This document shows, piece by piece, positions 11,880 through 23,960 of a stretch of DNA of 64,000 nucleotides. The stretch spans positions 6,014,001-6,078,000 of the forward strand of contig OZ017804.1 of NCBI GenBank assembly GCA_963969395.1, written 5' to 3'. The stretch's first letter is position 1. The number at the start of each line of letters is the position of its first letter. The translations under genes were made by a program, and so were the position numbers. The notes beneath the pieces are model-generated. The model was not told the origin of the DNA. It did not search any database and was given only the letters and a program-made list of their open reading frames with translations. Source of the stretch: Pseudoscleropodium purum. Its lineage: Eukaryota; Streptophyta; Bryopsida; Hypnales; Brachytheciaceae.

Positions 11880-13065
11880 ATCAAGTTAGGTTGTTTGTTT
11901 TGTTTGTTTGTTATGTTGAGATTTTTTGAATTGTGTATCTCTAGTTTGGTACTATTGGAAAGCCCTTGGTGAGGAGGGGTGCACAAGCTTGGTTTTGTGG
12001 CATTCCACCCTACAACATGAAAATTATTGAATTTTGAATTTTTTATGAATTGATAAAATTAAAAAATTATTTCTTCTTTTGTTTTGATTGTGGCAACGAT
12101 ACAAGGCATACAAAATTATATATATATATATGTATATAAAATATACTATTTGTTGTCTATAAATATAATAATTAAGCCAAATACAAGAGTATCTAAATGT
12201 TATTTTGATATTTTCATGAGTGGAAATGAGTTCTTTTAGTACCAAGCTACATACAAAGGAACTTGATTTCAGCTAATATGGGTACCACATTAGTGCCCAT
12301 TTGATTGACCACTACAACTAAACCCTCCAACTACAAGATGGTATGAAAAGATCCTTTTCACTACTAGTGAGCCCTAGACATGCTACAATAGTGTAGTATT
12401 AGTTTCAAATTCCTTCCAAAAAAGGAAAAAAAAAAAAAAGAGTTGTTACATTCAAGTAGGTTTTGTGGCTTGTCTTTTCAATGCATTGAAATAAAACTTG
12501 ATTTTCACAAGAGTCAAATTAGAATTAAAAACATAACAATATCAATGTACAAAAGTCAAATATCTATATGTTATTTTAGATTGTTTGTTTGTTTTGTTTT
12601 ATTGTTTTGTTTTGGTGAGATTTTCGAAACCATGCATCCCTCGGGGCAATATTCTTAGTACTACTAAAAAATCCTCTATGAGGAGGGGTGCACAACCCTT
12701 GATTTGTGGTGTCCCGACTCATGCAAAAAGGATATTGAATTTCAAAGTGTTTATGAATTAAAAAAATCAGAAAATTACTTTTTACTTTTTATTTTAATTT
12801 GGTTGTGGCAATGGCATAGGCCATACTAGTCTTCTACACTTTGAATGAGATTGTTTGTTTTGTTTGCTTATTGTAGTGGAATCTCCAAAACTGTGTTTCT
12901 CCCAATTGTGTGCCTTCTTGGTACCATTAGAAAGCTCTTAAGTGCAAGGAATAGTACACCATCTTTGTTTAGTGGCATTCGGGCTTACATGTGAAAGTGG
13001 CATTGAACTGTGAATTCTTTTTTTAATTCAAAAATTCAAAAGTTACTTTTACTTTTGTTTTGGCT
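11880..13065 (-). repeat. cluster of three dispersed-repeat copies (family R3)
   Basis: Three copies, at about 11880-12080, 12590-12800 and 12850-13065, share an order of blocks: TTTGTTTTGTTTG, then GAGATTTT, then AAAGC/AATCC with GAGGAGGGGTGCACAA, then TTTGTGGCATTC, then an AT-rich tail ending in TTTTGTTTTG..TGTGGCAA. The spacing is irregular and divergence high. A (TA)n run at about 12117-12135 lies between the first two. Family relatives occur at 4.2-4.7 and 19.6-19.8 kb. Origin unknown; no terminal repeats or coding. Confidence 0.55.
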
Positions 13066-13074
13066 GTAACACAT

Positions 13075-13372
13075 TGATGGCCAGGAAGGCTCTTTTGAGC
13101 CCCTTTTCAGAGTTTAGCGAATGTGTGTCGAGAAAGACTCAGGAAGCGCGAAGACTGGCACACGACGAACGAACGAGAAACTCAACCCCTATCCCACCTT
13201 ATCTTCCTCGCGACCGTCCATTGGATTGCTCAGGTCCTCCCCGGCAGCCCTGGTGTTGGGCGCTTCGCCATTCCGGAGCCCACGCTCCAATTTCGCGACT
13301 TCACGAATTCGGAAGCTCGTTGCAGGGCGAATTCAAGCTCCTTCAAGGGACCCTCCGACAGAATTCCTAGAC
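13075..13372 (+). promoter_or_regulatory. ATPD upstream region / 5' UTR
   Basis: GC-rich sequence directly upstream of the ATPD start. The ATPD frame stays open upstream to an ATG at 13121, but the extension has no family resemblance and contains a C-rich, low-complexity stretch; it is more likely leader than protein. Confidence 0.5.
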
Positions 13373-14179
13373 ATGGAAGCATTGCAGCAGTCACTGGCCT
13401 GCGCCAGGGCGACTGGGACACCCGCAACGGCGTCCAGCCATGGCAGGGCTCATCAATTCGCCGGGTCGCGCGTGGCCCAGGTGCGGATGGGGTTCGTTTC
13501 CGGGAGTGGGTCGTCGTTCACAGGCAATGCGGCGCTCGTCGCCAAGGTGGCCAAGGCCGTGTCGGCCCCTTCGTCCTCGGGTGCCAGCAGCCGGGGCGTG
13601 GTAGTGATGAAGACCGACTCTGCGGCGGGCGGCTATGCGTCGGCGCTGGCGGAGCTTTCGAAGTCGAACGATGACTTGGAGAAGATCAGCAAGGACATGG
13701 TGGGGTTGGGCGATTTGCTCAAGAACAACGAGCTGTACGAGTTTCTGGTGTCGCCGGTGATCGACGGCGACAAGAAGAAGAGCATTCTCAAGACGCTGGC
13801 GGAGGACGCTAAGTTCAGCGACGTGACGCTGAACTTCGTGAACTTGCTGGTGGACAAGAAGCGCATTGAGTTGATCAAGGACGTGATCAAGGAGTTCGAG
13901 TCCATTTACAACGAGCTGACGGACACACAGGTGGCAAACGTGATTTCGGCGGTGAAGATCGAGAAGCCGCAGCTGGCGCTGATTGCGAAGAAGATCCAGA
14001 GCTTGTGTGGCGCCAAGAATGTGCGCATCAAGAACGTGGTGGACCCGTCCTTGATCGCGGGCTTCATCGTGCAGTACGGGAAGGATGGGTCGCGCTACAT
14101 CGACATGAGCGTCAAAGGGCAGTTGGACAGCTTGGCATCGCAGTTCGCTGCCGCGGAGCAAGCCGCGGGGGCGTTCTAG
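13373..14179 (+). CDS. ATPD: chloroplast ATP synthase delta subunit, precursor
   Basis: Intronless, 268 aa. The delta subunit sits at the top of CF1 and forms part of the peripheral stalk that joins CF1 to CF0 in the thylakoid ATP synthase. Residues 1 to about 80 are rich in Ser, Ala, Gly and Arg with few acidic residues, as expected for a stromal transit peptide. Residues about 88-262 are a full OSCP/delta domain: YASALAELSKSNDDLEKI, the segment ELYEFLVSPVIDGDKKKSIL, LNFVNLLVDKKRIELIKDV, and a C-terminal part with VDPSLIAGFIVQYG and DMSVKGQLDSLA, typical of the family. The codon third positions are strongly G/C, unlike the neighbouring DNA. I chose the ATG at 13373 because it gives the length usual for plant precursors; an in-frame ATG at 13121 would add 84 unrelated residues. 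Confidence 0.95.
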   Translation: MEALQQSLACARATGTPATASSHGRAHQFAGSRVAQVRMGFVSGSGSSFTGNAALVAKVAKAVSAPSSSGASSRGVVVMKTDSAAGGYASALAELSKSNDDLEKISKDMVGLGDLLKNNELYEFLVSPVIDGDKKKSILKTLAEDAKFSDVTLNFVNLLVDKKRIELIKDVIKEFESIYNELTDTQVANVISAVKIEKPQLALIAKKIQSLCGAKNVRIKNVVDPSLIAGFIVQYGKDGSRYIDMSVKGQLDSLASQFAAAEQAAGAF

Positions 14180-15640
14180 AGCCTTCCGAGTCCTGATGAC
14201 TTCGTTTTGTAGTGTTGCGATTTTTTACTTTTTTTGCTGCAATTCGCGAGGAAGGAGGAAATTAGGGCTTGTAATCTGTTGACACTTCTGCATCAAGACG
14301 GAGGAACATGACGACTCTGTTTTCGTTTCTCTGGTTGTTGAGCGAGTGGGGTAGGAGATCCCGGAGGAGCTTTGCAATTGTGTCTTCCGAAGGGGATTGT
14401 AGACTATGTACATCATCATTTATGAGCATTGGAATCCATGAGCCGGTCTCCAAGTCTATGCCGCACCATTATTTTCAACCGATTCCCATTTGCACAGCCT
14501 CAGTCCTCCTATAGCTTCAATGATGTACATAGTGTGGTTGCTTGTACCTGAAATTGTTCGTGGTGTTTCCGGTTAATCACTGTGATGAATTCATACAGGA
14601 TTTCTCATTGGAAGTGGCGAATTGGACAGTATGAATTCCCGTGATGTCCTTGCGGTGGTGAGGAGTGAGCAGGTGATTTGATTTGACCCAACTGGAGGGG
14701 TCTGATTCGCAAACAATTCTGCGAATTGCTTTAAGTTTTCCTTGGAATTGAATGCGCGTCCAGTTTCAGAGCCTGATATTTTGAAACGGCTTTTAGTTCC
14801 GCCTTACCTAATCAATCTGTTGAGAGTTCGTTACTTGCATAGATAGCCTTTTTTTTCTGGTTGAGGAGTAACCCATTCTGTTGCTGACCTAATTTGGTGC
14901 TTCCCTGGATAAGTTACGTGATGCAAATTTGGGTTCAGGGAGTGTCGCTGTAGGGCGGTGAACACATTGATGTAATAATTAGGTTTGATAAGTGTGAAGT
15001 TCCGACTATCCTTCTAAGATTTGCAATTGCTCAGCCAGGGAAGCACATTTGCTTTGTATCAGAACCTCCTTTGGAAGGGCAGCTGGTAGTTTTGGTGTCA
15101 CCACTCATGCTTGCTCATTTTGGGCTTCCGTCATCTGGGATGCCGGATGAACAAATTTTTAATTTACTTCAATTCAAATTAAAAACGATTGGAATTTTCT
15201 CTCTCCATATAGTCAAAGTTTTTTGTTTAAGCTGTCTTCACGGACATTGTCTCCATAGTATTTTGATGAAAAGTTTGGATAAAGACTCTTTACCTTCAGC
15301 AACTATTTACTATGCAGTTTCAATTTGCAATTGCAGACATTGACTATGTAAGGAAGGGCTGATCACTGTGGAAATCATCTTTTGGGGTACACTATGAATC
15401 ATCTGCTTTAAAAAAAAGTACTCATTACAGGTCAAACTACTATACTATACACTGAAACTATACACTGAAACTCGCCTGCCACCTCAGTTTCCCATTAGTT
15501 CCCCCCCTCCTCTCTCAAAAAATTTGTGAGCTGTTGATTTTTTTGAAAAAAAATGCTTACCCTCAAAATTGACGTTGATTTCTCAAAAAATCACAAGATG
15601 TTGATCTTGTGAAATTTAATCTGAGCCGTTCAAATATAAA
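14180..15640. other. ATPD 3' flank, no gene
   Basis: The first several hundred bases have moderate GC and are probably 3' UTR and downstream sequence. No supportable coding frame. Confidence 0.4.
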
Positions 15641-15765
15641 ATACAAATATTGAATACAAATACTGAATACGAATATGAATACGAATACGGGTATTGGATA
15701 TGAGTACTAAATACGTGTACTGAATACGGATATTGAATATGGATATAGTATTGGATACGGGATCA
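15640..15765 (+). repeat. degenerate GAATAC-based minisatellite
   Basis: About a dozen imperfect copies of a 6-12 bp unit based on GAATACGAATA (GAATAC / GGATAT / TGAGTAC variants) run in tandem. Simple slippage or unequal exchange explains it. Confidence 0.6.
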
Positions 15766-18048
15766 ATTGTCCCATATTGTTTGTCAAGAACTTTGTATTC
15801 TGAAGATTACAAGAGGGGGTGGGGGTGAAGGGGGGTGAGATAAAAAAATTTAAATCAAATTCTAAATGATAGGTGGAGGTGAGTGGGGGTGGTAAAATAA
15901 AAATTGAGGGGGGGAGTGCATAGTGACACAAAAGTGTCACTATACACCTTGAGTGCCTAATAACTACAATAGAGAAAAAAGTCTTCCCCTTTTCACACAA
16001 AAATTCTAAGGATGAACATTTGCACTTTTGTTTAAAGTAGGAAAGATTCTCTATCATCTGGTGAATCAAACCACTTTGGTCTACATCATCCTTACATTGT
16101 TAATGGATCTTGAGTTGCACCAACTATTAGTACACCAAACACCATCCCAAAGTTGCATTTGTCTATATTCTTGGAAAGTAATGTTCACTTTGGAGTTTGC
16201 TAAGTGGACACTAAGGAACCCTACATTTTTTCATCATTCACATTGTCAATCTTTAGAGCCTACTTAGTTGCTTGACTTGACATGGGATAAAGGTAGCACT
16301 ATTTGTAAAGTGTAACTTTATTTTGAAATGACTTTTCAAACAACTATGGAATTAAAACCAATTCTTTTGTGAATTTCTTTCTTCAAAGATTTTTCAAGAT
16401 TAAAAATAGCCTAAGCAATATATCTTCCAATTAGATTTAAATAAGTGCAAACATAAAGTATATGAATACATAGGTTCAATTTCCACACAAATTTGGATAC
16501 TTATAGCAATATGAAAGAAAAGCCTTCAAAAATTTCAAGAATATTATAGTTGAATATAATTTCTTTTTTAAAAATAGGTGAGAACAAACCTTAATTAAGA
16601 TTACGAATTGGTTATCAGTTCTAAATGTAAAAAAATTTGATGAAATAATAATGTATGACATTGCATTAAGGTTCCTTTTTTGTGGTGTAAATTTCCTTCA
16701 TTGAGCATCCTTCAAACTATGAGGAATTGATGCCAATAGGGATTTGTTGATGAAACAAAGTCTATCAGCCTATAGTTGAAATATTTGTGAGGATAGCTAG
16801 ATGTGAATAATCGTTGCCTTATTAGAATGCCAAATTCTCTTATAAGCAAGAAATTAGAATGTATTTTGGACAACCAACTTCACATATCTTTTTCTAGAAG
16901 CCTTATAAATATTGTTGTATTTTTTCTAATTTCAAATCTGTATAATGTCTGTAAGACTCCAAATGACTAAAGAAAGCTATGATCTCATAGTTAAACTAAG
17001 ATATATACACCCATAATTAGTTGTGCACAGAATATGACACCTACAATTGGATCAAAAAGCATCACAAAATATTATATATTGATTACTCAAGATGTACACT
17101 ATTAAAAAAACATAAGTCTACAAGAGCCTAGTGTTGGTTCTAGGTACATCTAAAATCTATAATTTAAAAGCTTGGAACTTAATTCATAATATAGAGTGTA
17201 GATAATGCATGCAAAAGTGCATAGAATCCTCTTTTAGAGGTCAATAAAATCCAACAAAAACACCAATCAAAAAAATTCATCTTTAATAATAGTAACCATA
17301 CTAAATTGTAATTAGTGATTATTGGTGCTCATAACGTACAACATCTCTAATAATAAAAGAGTCAAACCTCACGAGTCCTGCCCCAAAATTCCCCAAATAT
17401 CACCGAACCTGATAATTATTCTTCTTTACTCAAATAATTTTGGAACGCGATTCTGAAATTGCCTTGTCCTGAGGACCAGCTCTGATATCTTTAACAGTTA
17501 GTGAATTGAAGCATAACTTATTATAATTGATTCAACATAACTTGTAAAATCAGTTATCACCCAAAGTAGATGGTCAACCGCGACAGTTGAAGTTCGGAAA
17601 GCCAGTGGCATAGACACAGAATTCTTTAGCAATGGGCAATTACTGTGAAAATTAAATCCCAACACGTACAACAAGCTCCTTCAACCACAAGGGTTGTCAA
17701 AGCAATCCGAGAGTCAATTTCGAAATCGATAGCACGCAACTAAGATATCCAACTTTGGTGACATCTGAAGGTGCCAAAACTGAATTAGAAGAGAGGCCAG
17801 TGGCAACTGTTAACCTCTCTGAAAGAATACCATCAAAGATTACTACGAGCCTATGTTACTACAACCACTACACAACAAAGTAAGGCTTTCGCTATTACTG
17901 CACCTATGCTATTGGAAAAGTAACGGTTATGGAATGCTACACAATCCCTGTTGAGAACAATAGTAGCTTACAGTACAAGTTGTTGAGGTGCTACTGTCGG
18001 AATTTGAATTTAAGAGAAATGGCCAACGAATAAGGTCACTCATGATGT
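15766..18048. other. intergenic, no gene recognised
   Basis: Mostly AT-rich. A G/C-skewed patch at 15810-15915 has several short G-runs on the plus strand. The part from about 17300 on is less AT-rich and may include the 3' region of the minus-strand DnaJ-like gene. Confidence 0.35.
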
Positions 18049-19297
18049 TCAGACATGACCTCTTCCTCCACACTGGAGACACATGTGGTTTCCAACCCCG
18101 CCGCATCCTGCACAATGTCCTCTCTTCAGTCACAAACCAAATCCTCAAACAATTCCATATCTGTGCAATAATAAACTTAGTTTCCACCTCACTACCCCCC
18201 ACCCCCACCCCAAGTGTATATCTTTCTAACATTCAAAAACCCTGGCACCATAGCGTAGAGAAGCCATGGACTGCATACTTCCCTTCTTCTCGCACTAAAC
18301 GCACACTAACAGTGCAAGATAATTGCAATAAAATTTACATTCACATTGGCAGAAAGTTGAGAACTCTTTTCACATAATCATCAATAGTAGAATTACAAGA
18401 AGCTTTCTTATGTAAATCTCTTGGACAGTGAGAACAGCTAAATGTGGTGAAGGGGAAGCACTTGATTTCCATGAAAATTAGAACCTTCATCACTAAATGC
18501 ATCATGCCTGATTCTCAAAACAATTCTCTCGAGGAAGTTTCAAGACTCAATCACCCGAAGTTGAAATCCATTTCACACAATCATGAATTTGCTGAGCCAT
18601 TGGAAACATCGGGAGTACAGTCAATGACATGAAAGACAATCTAAATACAGGAAAGACTTACAGAACATACACAAACCAGACTTCTTCAAGAGAAAAAACA
18701 AGCGCTGAAAAGCTGGACGCTCGTACCTAAACAGCGCACTTTGACGATGATCCCCTGACTCTCCAGGACCGAATCCACATACAGTCCGGATCCCGCGCAT
18801 GTCGCGCACTCCACAACCCCTTTCGCTTTACATTCTGGACACCTAGGGTTATTCCCTATTGCACGTAACCCCTTCGGCAACCCCGTCGGCCGCTCAATCT
18901 TCTCCTGCGGAATGCCTAATCATCACAAACCATCACAATTAAGCAAAACCGATGCAGAATTTGTGAATTCCACCAACACTCAATGCTTCAGGGTTAGGGA
19001 TTGGGGTTCCACGCACCTGAGTCCGTGTAGAACAGAGACTCCAATTTGCCGATAGCTTTCTCACTTCCGCAACCAGAGAAGTTGCCGCTGGACTGCGTGA
19101 TCAACAGAAGAAAGCCATGAGAAGAGTTACAACAGGAAGGGCAAGGTTGGGAAATAGTGATGAAGGGGGACAGAGAGTGAGAGCACCTGGGCGCAAGAAT
19201 TGGAGTTGGTGGTGGAATTGCTGCGGGAGAGAGGACGGCGTGAGAGTAATGAGAGAGGAAGAGGAGCCGGGCAGAGGAAGGACGCCATGGTGGCCAT
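18049..19297 (-). CDS. plastid-targeted DnaJ-type cysteine-rich zinc-finger protein
   Basis: Four exons on the minus strand (19297-19187, 19092-19017, 18915-18727, 18107-18049) join in frame to 144 aa with GT-AG introns. Residues 1 to about 37 (MATMASFLCPAPLPLSLL...) form a Ser/Pro/Leu/Arg-rich transit-like peptide. The C-terminal half carries four CxxCxxxG repeats in the order seen in DnaJ zinc fingers: CPECKAKG, CATCAGSG, CLGCGGVG and CLQCGGRG; the last intron falls inside the third motif. There is no J domain. Small plant proteins of this kind (BSD2/ORANGE/PSA2-like and relatives) act as chaperone or assembly factors in plastids; the exact role here is inferred only. A duplicated 5' half of this gene lies at 46.5-47.4 kb as part of a fused gene. 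Confidence 0.88.
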
Positions 19298-19470
19298 GGC
19301 GTGATGAATTGCACACCAATGCGAGAATTCAAGGCGCCTGGCTATGGTGGAATGTCGGGCCCGATTGCTGCAATTCCGAAGAATGTGCTTGGAAGCAGGA
19401 TGCCGCCAAAAACATGTTGGAAATAACGAAGAGCTTTGGAAATCACGACGTTAGGTTTAACTTATTACCA
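19298..19470 (-). promoter_or_regulatory. upstream region of the DnaJ-like gene, duplicated at 47.26-47.43 kb
   Basis: This stretch aligns with 47259-47430 with only scattered differences, including the shared blocks GGAATGTCGGGCCCGATTG and GAATGTGCTTGGAAGCAGGAT. The duplication therefore carried the likely promoter. Confidence 0.6.
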
Positions 19471-19579
19471 GAGCTTAAATTAACTGAACTTAACTTATGA
19501 AGGTTAACTTAACTTATGACTACTCTTATGTAGTGTGCCCCGTGCTGTGCTATTGCCATGGTCGAAATAAAAATAAGCA

Positions 19580-19790
19580 TAATTTTCTAGTTTTCTAATT
19601 TATAAACTTTTTGTAATTCAATAACTTTCACGCCATACTAGAGATCTAAATACTATGAAATAAAACTCATGCACCTTCTTCGCAAAGAGTTTTCCAACAA
19701 TATTAAGATTGTGACTAGGGGCCACACAATTTTAGAGGTCTCACCATAACAAATAAAACAAACACACAAAACAAACAACTTGGTTAACTT
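19580..19790 (+). repeat. dispersed repeat family R3 copy
   Basis: Contains CTCATGCACC..TTCGCAAAGAG and ..CTCACCATAACAAATAAAACAAAC, in the same order as the copies at 4.2-4.7 kb. Confidence 0.5.
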
Positions 19791-20114
19791 AAGGTATGGA
19801 ATGCTAACTTAACCTAACTTATAAAGGATTCTTTACATTGATAATATAGCACCGCATGTGTTAGAGCCTTATTAATGCAACCAAAAAAACAACTTAGAAA
19901 ATGACCTTCTAAATGTATTACTTTCTTTTTATTGGAATAAAATTAGAACTAAAGATTACGATATTTGGAAGTACATCAAAATTCACTTGAAATTGAAAAA
20001 AATATTATGTGCATTTAGACATTGACCATCCAACAAAGAGCTCAATCAAAGTACATAAAAAAGAAAAAGAAAATATTAAGGACCACTAGAAAGTATAGCT
20101 TTAAGAGCATCCTT

Positions 20115-20345
20115 AAATGCCTCAATCTAGGCTTCTATCATTAGAGGATTTGAGGGGGTCGAGAGGCCTGTTTCAAGCCTATTCTCCCGATCTTGTTCCC
20201 TGTGTCAATTGTTTTGTTTTTAAAAAAAAAAAAAAATTGTGACATGGTAGTCGCCATGCCATGTCAGGTAGTAGCTATGAGGCTATTCTCTGATGTTGGG
20301 AGCCCAAGGAACTTGCAACCTCATTCCATGTCCAAATTCAAAGGA
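20115..20345. mobile_element. MITE-like element, family M2
   Basis: Begins near ATTAGAGGATTTGAGGGGGT and has the GTTTCAAGCC segment. The paired half-site core at 20240-20266 reads TGACATGGTA ... TGCCATGTCA, followed by AAGGAACTTGCAACC as in the 3.8-kb copy. Confidence 0.55.
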
Positions 20346-20916
20346 TTAACGACACTCTTTCTTTATACCTGGTATAAATATAGAATATCCTTGGTACATG
20401 GACCAATCATGAATTTTCTTATTTAGAATGTAAGACAAGATTTCATCACAAGTTGCAATCAAGTAAAAGAATCCATCTAAAGCTATTCTTGAAGAGTGAT
20501 TTGAAGAGTTCTACAACCTCTTAAAATGTGACATGTGAACCTAAAGCTCAATCTAAATGAGGTTGTTTTAAAAATTGTTCTCATCTATTTTGTCAATTGT
20601 GAGACAATTTATTTTGCTTGCCACTGAAGGTATTCTAAGAAAACTCAATAGAAATAGCACAACAAAATTTTGAAGCATATTTTGTTGTAGTATATTGTAT
20701 ACCATATCTTTTAGCTTGCTACTAGTAGACTCTATTTTGATTGTCCAAAGTGCAAATTTATATTTTTGTATGTAAAGTGCATATATATAAATTTTATTGA
20801 GCTTTCAATGATAGAAATCTCAAATTTTATTTTATACCTATCAATATAAAGTAATACGTTTGTTGTGTGGTTTTTGATATTGTATAGTGATGATGGCTTT
20901 AGAAGACTTCTACTCC

Positions 20917-23442
20917 TTAACCCCTAAATGTCCAAGGCCTTTTTTGAGCTTCTAGGAATTTGTTCTAAATTGAGCCTAACATTTTGATAAGTTGTATCAC
21001 AATTTTTTTGAATTGTAATCATATATATTCAAACTAAAAATGTTAGAGATCACATATAAAAAGAAAAAAAAATACAATATCACTTGAGGATTGAAAGCTC
21101 AAGGAAGAGGCCATTGATGCAATAGAAAGTGTCGTGTAATAAAGAATAGGGTCAATTTGATTCATTGAAGAAAAGTTTATATTTTTGGTAAATCTATGAT
21201 AGCATTGGTAATATGACTTGGTTGAATTTATATATAAAATAGTTTGGTGAGAAATTCCCATTTTTTTGTAAAAAATAGAAAAAAAAATAGGATGCCAAAC
21301 ATCAAATCTTCTTAAAAGTGTTTAGTAGGTTTAGTTTGATAATTAGCGGTTTTGATGGGTCGTTGTAATTGATGTCCTAGATTTGAATGAAGTGCCTTTG
21401 TAACTAGTAGAAAATGCATTGGTAGGCAAGCGTGAAAATTGAAGGTGGTTTCATTGTGAGTTTTCAATAACTTACTTGGAGTGCTTTGCAAGCATTGTGT
21501 TATCATATGGAAGTCGTTCTTGCAAGTTCAAGATGATGTTCTTTTTATCACAGTTCCTTCAAATTGCCCTTTGCTACATTAGGATTTGCACATTTGCTTG
21601 GGATTTTGGGATGCATTTCACTTCCTTTGGTGGAATTGATACTTTTGCTAGTTCATTTTGTTAACTATCTATAGATCTTGATGCATTTCATAGAAGTAGG
21701 AGTTCCTTAGAGTACACTTTTTGGAATGTTGTTCTACAAGTTCTTGTATTGCAAGTTAAATTCAAAGATCCCCAGGAATCAAATCAGCCATAGTAGGAGC
21801 ATCTAGTTACATTGACAATGTTGGACTATTTGAGAAGGCCCTGTAGCTTGTGGAAGGGCTTTGTTAAAGATACAATGGAGAGGGGTCCATCATCGTGGCA
21901 TATAAGGAGTTTCAAGCACTAGTGCTTTTTGTGTGGACTAAAAAAAGTTCATACTCATTTAATTTGTGAAACAACATACTCTTTTTGGTAAAAATTAGAG
22001 ATTGTAGTATCCTCTCACTAATGACACACTCAAGGAGTATTGTCTCCTATGGCAACCTTGCAACCGAAGATTTTTGTGGATTGAATTCAATTTTGGAAGA
22101 GGATGGGAAGGAGTGTTTGTAGTGGGTGTATCCTAGTGGCCTCCACCTAACATGTCCCCTTTGGATTACTCTTCAAAATTGTATTGGTAGTCCTTGAATG
22201 TTGATTTTTTGTTTCTGTATTTCTTCTTGTGTGTCAATGACTAGTCACAATAAAAATAATCTAAGTGCTATAGCTCATGGTGGGAAAGTAGTAGAGATCC
22301 ACAATCTAGCACTTTTGGTTTCAATATACTAGATATGTATATTGGTACTTTGGTAGGTCTAGATATCGGATGATGTAAACTAGTGAAAACCTTGAACTTG
22401 TAAATTTTGGGTTTTAGCATAGACTAGAACTACAAATACTTGTGTTTGTGAACACAATTTTTATATTAAATTTTTTTTGTTCTTTATCATGTATTTAAAT
22501 GTGTTTGTCATCATTGAAATTAATTGTACATTAAAATTCTATGCCATAGTTCAACGCTTAAATATTCTAAAATTTGTTTCTTGTCAATGTTATAATGTAA
22601 CTGTAGTTTCTATTTTGATTACATGTCCTTTTGAATGGTATGCAAATGGTATTGCATGGTGCTTCTAATCTTTATTCAAATGCATTGGAATGCTTGTAGC
22701 TCACATGTTTGTTTTTGCTATGTGTTCTTGGTCTTTTTAGTTCTATATTTTGTAGTTCTGATATGTACAAAAAAATAGGGTGCCAAAATTAAAATTAGTC
22801 TTTCTAAGAATTTACAAAAAAATAGGGTGCTGAAAAATACACACGAGTAGGTTTTATCAACAAATAGGGAGGGAGAAAATTTATGGAAGGAGATAAACAC
22901 CCACCCATTAAATACCTTGTTATTGCATGAGGTCACCAAATGTAAAGATGTGTGATACCCACTAAGCGTAAAAGATTATAATATTTGATCATGAAGGTGT
23001 AAAAACTATAAAAGTGATTTGAAGTCTTTCAATCCTCTTTTCATATATAAAATCTAGAAAGTTAACCATCAAAAAATATGAAATTAAAGGGCCTAACATG
23101 CAATACCATAATCAATTTATGGCTTTTCAAAATCTCTTCTACAAATTTTTTAAATGAATTTCCATGTGATTTTTCTCCAAGATCTAGTGTATTTGAGGTT
23201 CATTTCCAAGAATCCTGAATATTACAAAAAGTCAAGATTGAAATGGATACCCTTGCACAAAATCTTGTATTAAAAAATTATAATCAATCATTTTCAAAAT
23301 TGGATTTTCAATGCTTAAACTAAACTCCAAAGAAATTTTTTCAAAAATATAAACTATTGAAAATAGCAATTTGGTTACATTTTGTTTAATTTCAAAGTAT
23401 TGTCAACACCAAAATTTGATGCCTTGGGCATTTAGAAGTTAA
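20917..23442 (-). mobile_element. long TTAA-flanked element E4 (2.5 kb), related to the 53.5-kb element
   Basis: The left end TTAACCCCTAAATGTCCAAG and the right end (inverted: TTAACTTCTAAATGCCCAAG) carry family termini next to TTAA. The first 180 bp (20917-21098) and the last 490 bp (22950-23442) both align, in reverse orientation, with the complete 656-bp element at 53476-54131. The intervening 1.85 kb is absent from that shorter element. Either the middle is a nested insertion or the shorter element is a deletion derivative. The middle has no frame over about 75 codons, so any transposase has decayed. Confidence 0.65.
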
Positions 23443-23479
23443 ACTCAAAAAAGTTTGTAGAAAACCGTATATATGATAA

Positions 23480-23960
23480 AAAAAAACGTGATTCTTAGGG
23501 TATGAATTATGTACAAAAATATGGTACAGTATACATTATTCATTTGGAATTATATTTCAACAAATGAATTATTTAGCATCTTTCATTTTAAATGTCATTT
23601 CACCATCTAAACCTTATCACACTCAAATACAACACCATACAAGTAGAAACATCTAAGAAGTCTAATAATTATCAAATTGAAGTGCCATATGTCATTGGAT
23701 CTAATTCATTATGTACTAAACATACGTAGGCAAATTTTTGTTATTAATATATACTTCAATTCATGCTTCTTCAATGTTAAACTTATCCAAAAGAAACCCA
23801 TATTACAATCAAAATTGGACTTTTTAGAGCCTTAGGTTTCACCTATAAGTACTCAACTTCAATTAATGTAGCAAAATTATTAAAAATTTGTATAAATAGT
23901 TGAACATGCGCTAACACCTCTTCATTGTTGATTCGTATAAAACATTCTTTTTTCTTTTTT
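23480..23960 (+). repeat. low-copy segment duplicated at 47.88-48.33 kb
   Basis: Collinear, same-strand similarity with 47880-48330. Shared blocks include a TTCATTTT..GATGTCATT region, a CTCAAATACAACA stretch, GTTATTAATATATACTTCAATTC and AATTGGACTTTT. It is part of the larger 18.7-24.0 / 46.5-48.35 kb duplication. Confidence 0.55.

Noticed and set aside
13121..13372. In-frame 84-residue extension of ATPD
   Set aside because: No family resemblance, and the downstream ATG gives the usual precursor length with a good transit peptide.
13391..14161. 256-codon open frame antisense to ATPD
   Set aside because: It mirrors the G/C-rich third positions of ATPD on the other strand and is low in complexity (Arg/His/Leu/Val rich). 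The sense frame is a full known protein.
18700..18880. 64-codon frame ending in VQLFSACFFS as the complete DnaJ-like protein
   Set aside because: It reads into the third intron. The exon at 18107-18049 restores the missing CxxCxGxG motifs in phase.
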